Of a stretch of DNA of 6,724 bases, positions 6,419-6,724 are shown in pieces (within the stretch, counting starts at the first letter, position 1; each line of letters starts with the position of its first letter). The DNA lies in contig JAKEIJ010000083.1 of assembly GCA_022545805.1 (NCBI GenBank), positions 1 through 6,724 on the forward strand. Direction: 5' to 3'. Both the position numbers and the translations under genes were made by a program. This DNA is from Nitrosotalea sp. (GTDB taxonomy: Archaea > Thermoproteota > Nitrososphaeria > Nitrososphaerales > Nitrosopumilaceae). A model generated the notes under the pieces. It did not search any database. It had not been told where the DNA came from and saw only the letters and a program-made list of their open reading frames with translations.

Positions 6419-6724
6419 CTATTTTTCTTGTGTAGTTGGTCTAATTGTGATTTCGTTTACATTCATGTGAGCTGGAGACTGGAGTGCAAAGAGTATAGAA
6501 TTTGCAATGTCTTCTGCCTTGAGAGATTGGATTGTTTTTGAATGATTCACAAATGATTCCAATGACTTGTCAGTGATTGTATTTGTGAGTTCAGTATCAA
6601 CAATTCCGGGCTCTATTGTTGTGATTCGAATGTTATTTCTAACAGACAACTCTTGTCGTAGTCCCTCGCTAAAGGCCCACACTGCAAATTTAGTTGCACA
6701 ATAAACACTGCCTGCTGGAAATAC
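6419..6724 (-). CDS. Short-chain dehydrogenase/reductase (SDR), C-terminal part
   Basis: The gene runs off the window edge, and 101 codons of its 3' part are visible, ending in TAG at 6421-6419. The frame is open to the last base. It contains the SDR active-site pair Y8 and K12 in VYCATKFA (visible numbering), then FSEGLRQEL (18-26) and EPGIVDTEL (38-46), the conserved segment after the active site. The missing part would hold the NAD(P)-binding TGxxxGIG and the catalytic Ser. Family members reduce or oxidise alcohols, ketones or sugars with NAD(P); the substrate cannot be told. An internal GTG at 6682 is not the start, since the catalytic Tyr lies upstream of it. It precedes the flavoprotein gene by 14 bases on the same strand, suggesting an operon of two redox enzymes. 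Confidence 0.88.
   Translation of the reverse strand, partial: VFPAGSVYCATKFAVWAFSEGLRQELSVRNNIRITTIEPGIVDTELTNTITDKSLESFVNHSKTIQSLKAEDIANSILFALQSPAHMNVNEITIRPTTQEK

Noticed and set aside
6680..6682. GTG as the start of the short-chain dehydrogenase
   Set aside because: The frame continues open to the window edge and the catalytic YxxxK motif straddles the upstream codons, so the GTG is internal.

Overview
The window looks like chromosomal DNA of an archaeon, most likely an AT-rich ammonia-oxidising Nitrososphaerota (Thaumarchaeota) of the Nitrosopumilus/Nitrosarchaeum/Nitrosotenuis type. Grounds seen in the sequence are TATA-box promoters at archaeal spacing, an XPD/Rad3-type iron-sulfur helicase, short or absent leaders, T-run terminators and a moderately AT-rich base composition. 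The genus is inference. I see no insertion sequence, CRISPR array, phage gene or other mobile element, and no gene-free stretch above 300 bases; the largest gap is 131 bases.

Plus-strand half (1-4227). The window opens in the last 41 codons of a cation diffusion facilitator (CDF) transporter, whose stop codon directly abuts the start of an AlkA-like DNA-alkylation glycosylase. After a clear TATA box comes a 514-residue PLP enzyme of the cysteine synthase family with a rhodanese-like C-terminal domain. A 131-base spacer with two adjacent 12-bp palindromes then leads to an XPD/DinG-like helicase with an iron-sulfur cysteine cluster.

Minus-strand half (4228-6724). Facing T-runs at 4217-4234 separate the helicase from a convergent set. 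In their own 5'->3' order these are a short-chain dehydrogenase (5' end cut by the window edge), an FAD-dependent oxidoreductase of the SQR/flavocytochrome c sulfide dehydrogenase type, tRNA-Pro(GGG), a GNAT acetyltransferase, and an unrecognised basic 102-residue protein. The two oxidoreductases are 14 bases apart and probably co-transcribed.

Most notable points: (1) the FAD oxidoreductase has no ATG, GTG or TTG codon upstream of its FAD-binding glycine motif. The only reading that keeps the motif starts at CTG (6402-6404) behind a GGTG Shine-Dalgarno-like site, so automatic calls would cut 41 residues. (2) A cysteine synthase-like enzyme is fused to a rhodanese-like domain that carries a plausible persulfide cysteine. 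(3) An unknown small basic protein lies behind nested inverted repeats. No wholly new multi-gene system is evident; most of the window is ordinary housekeeping content.
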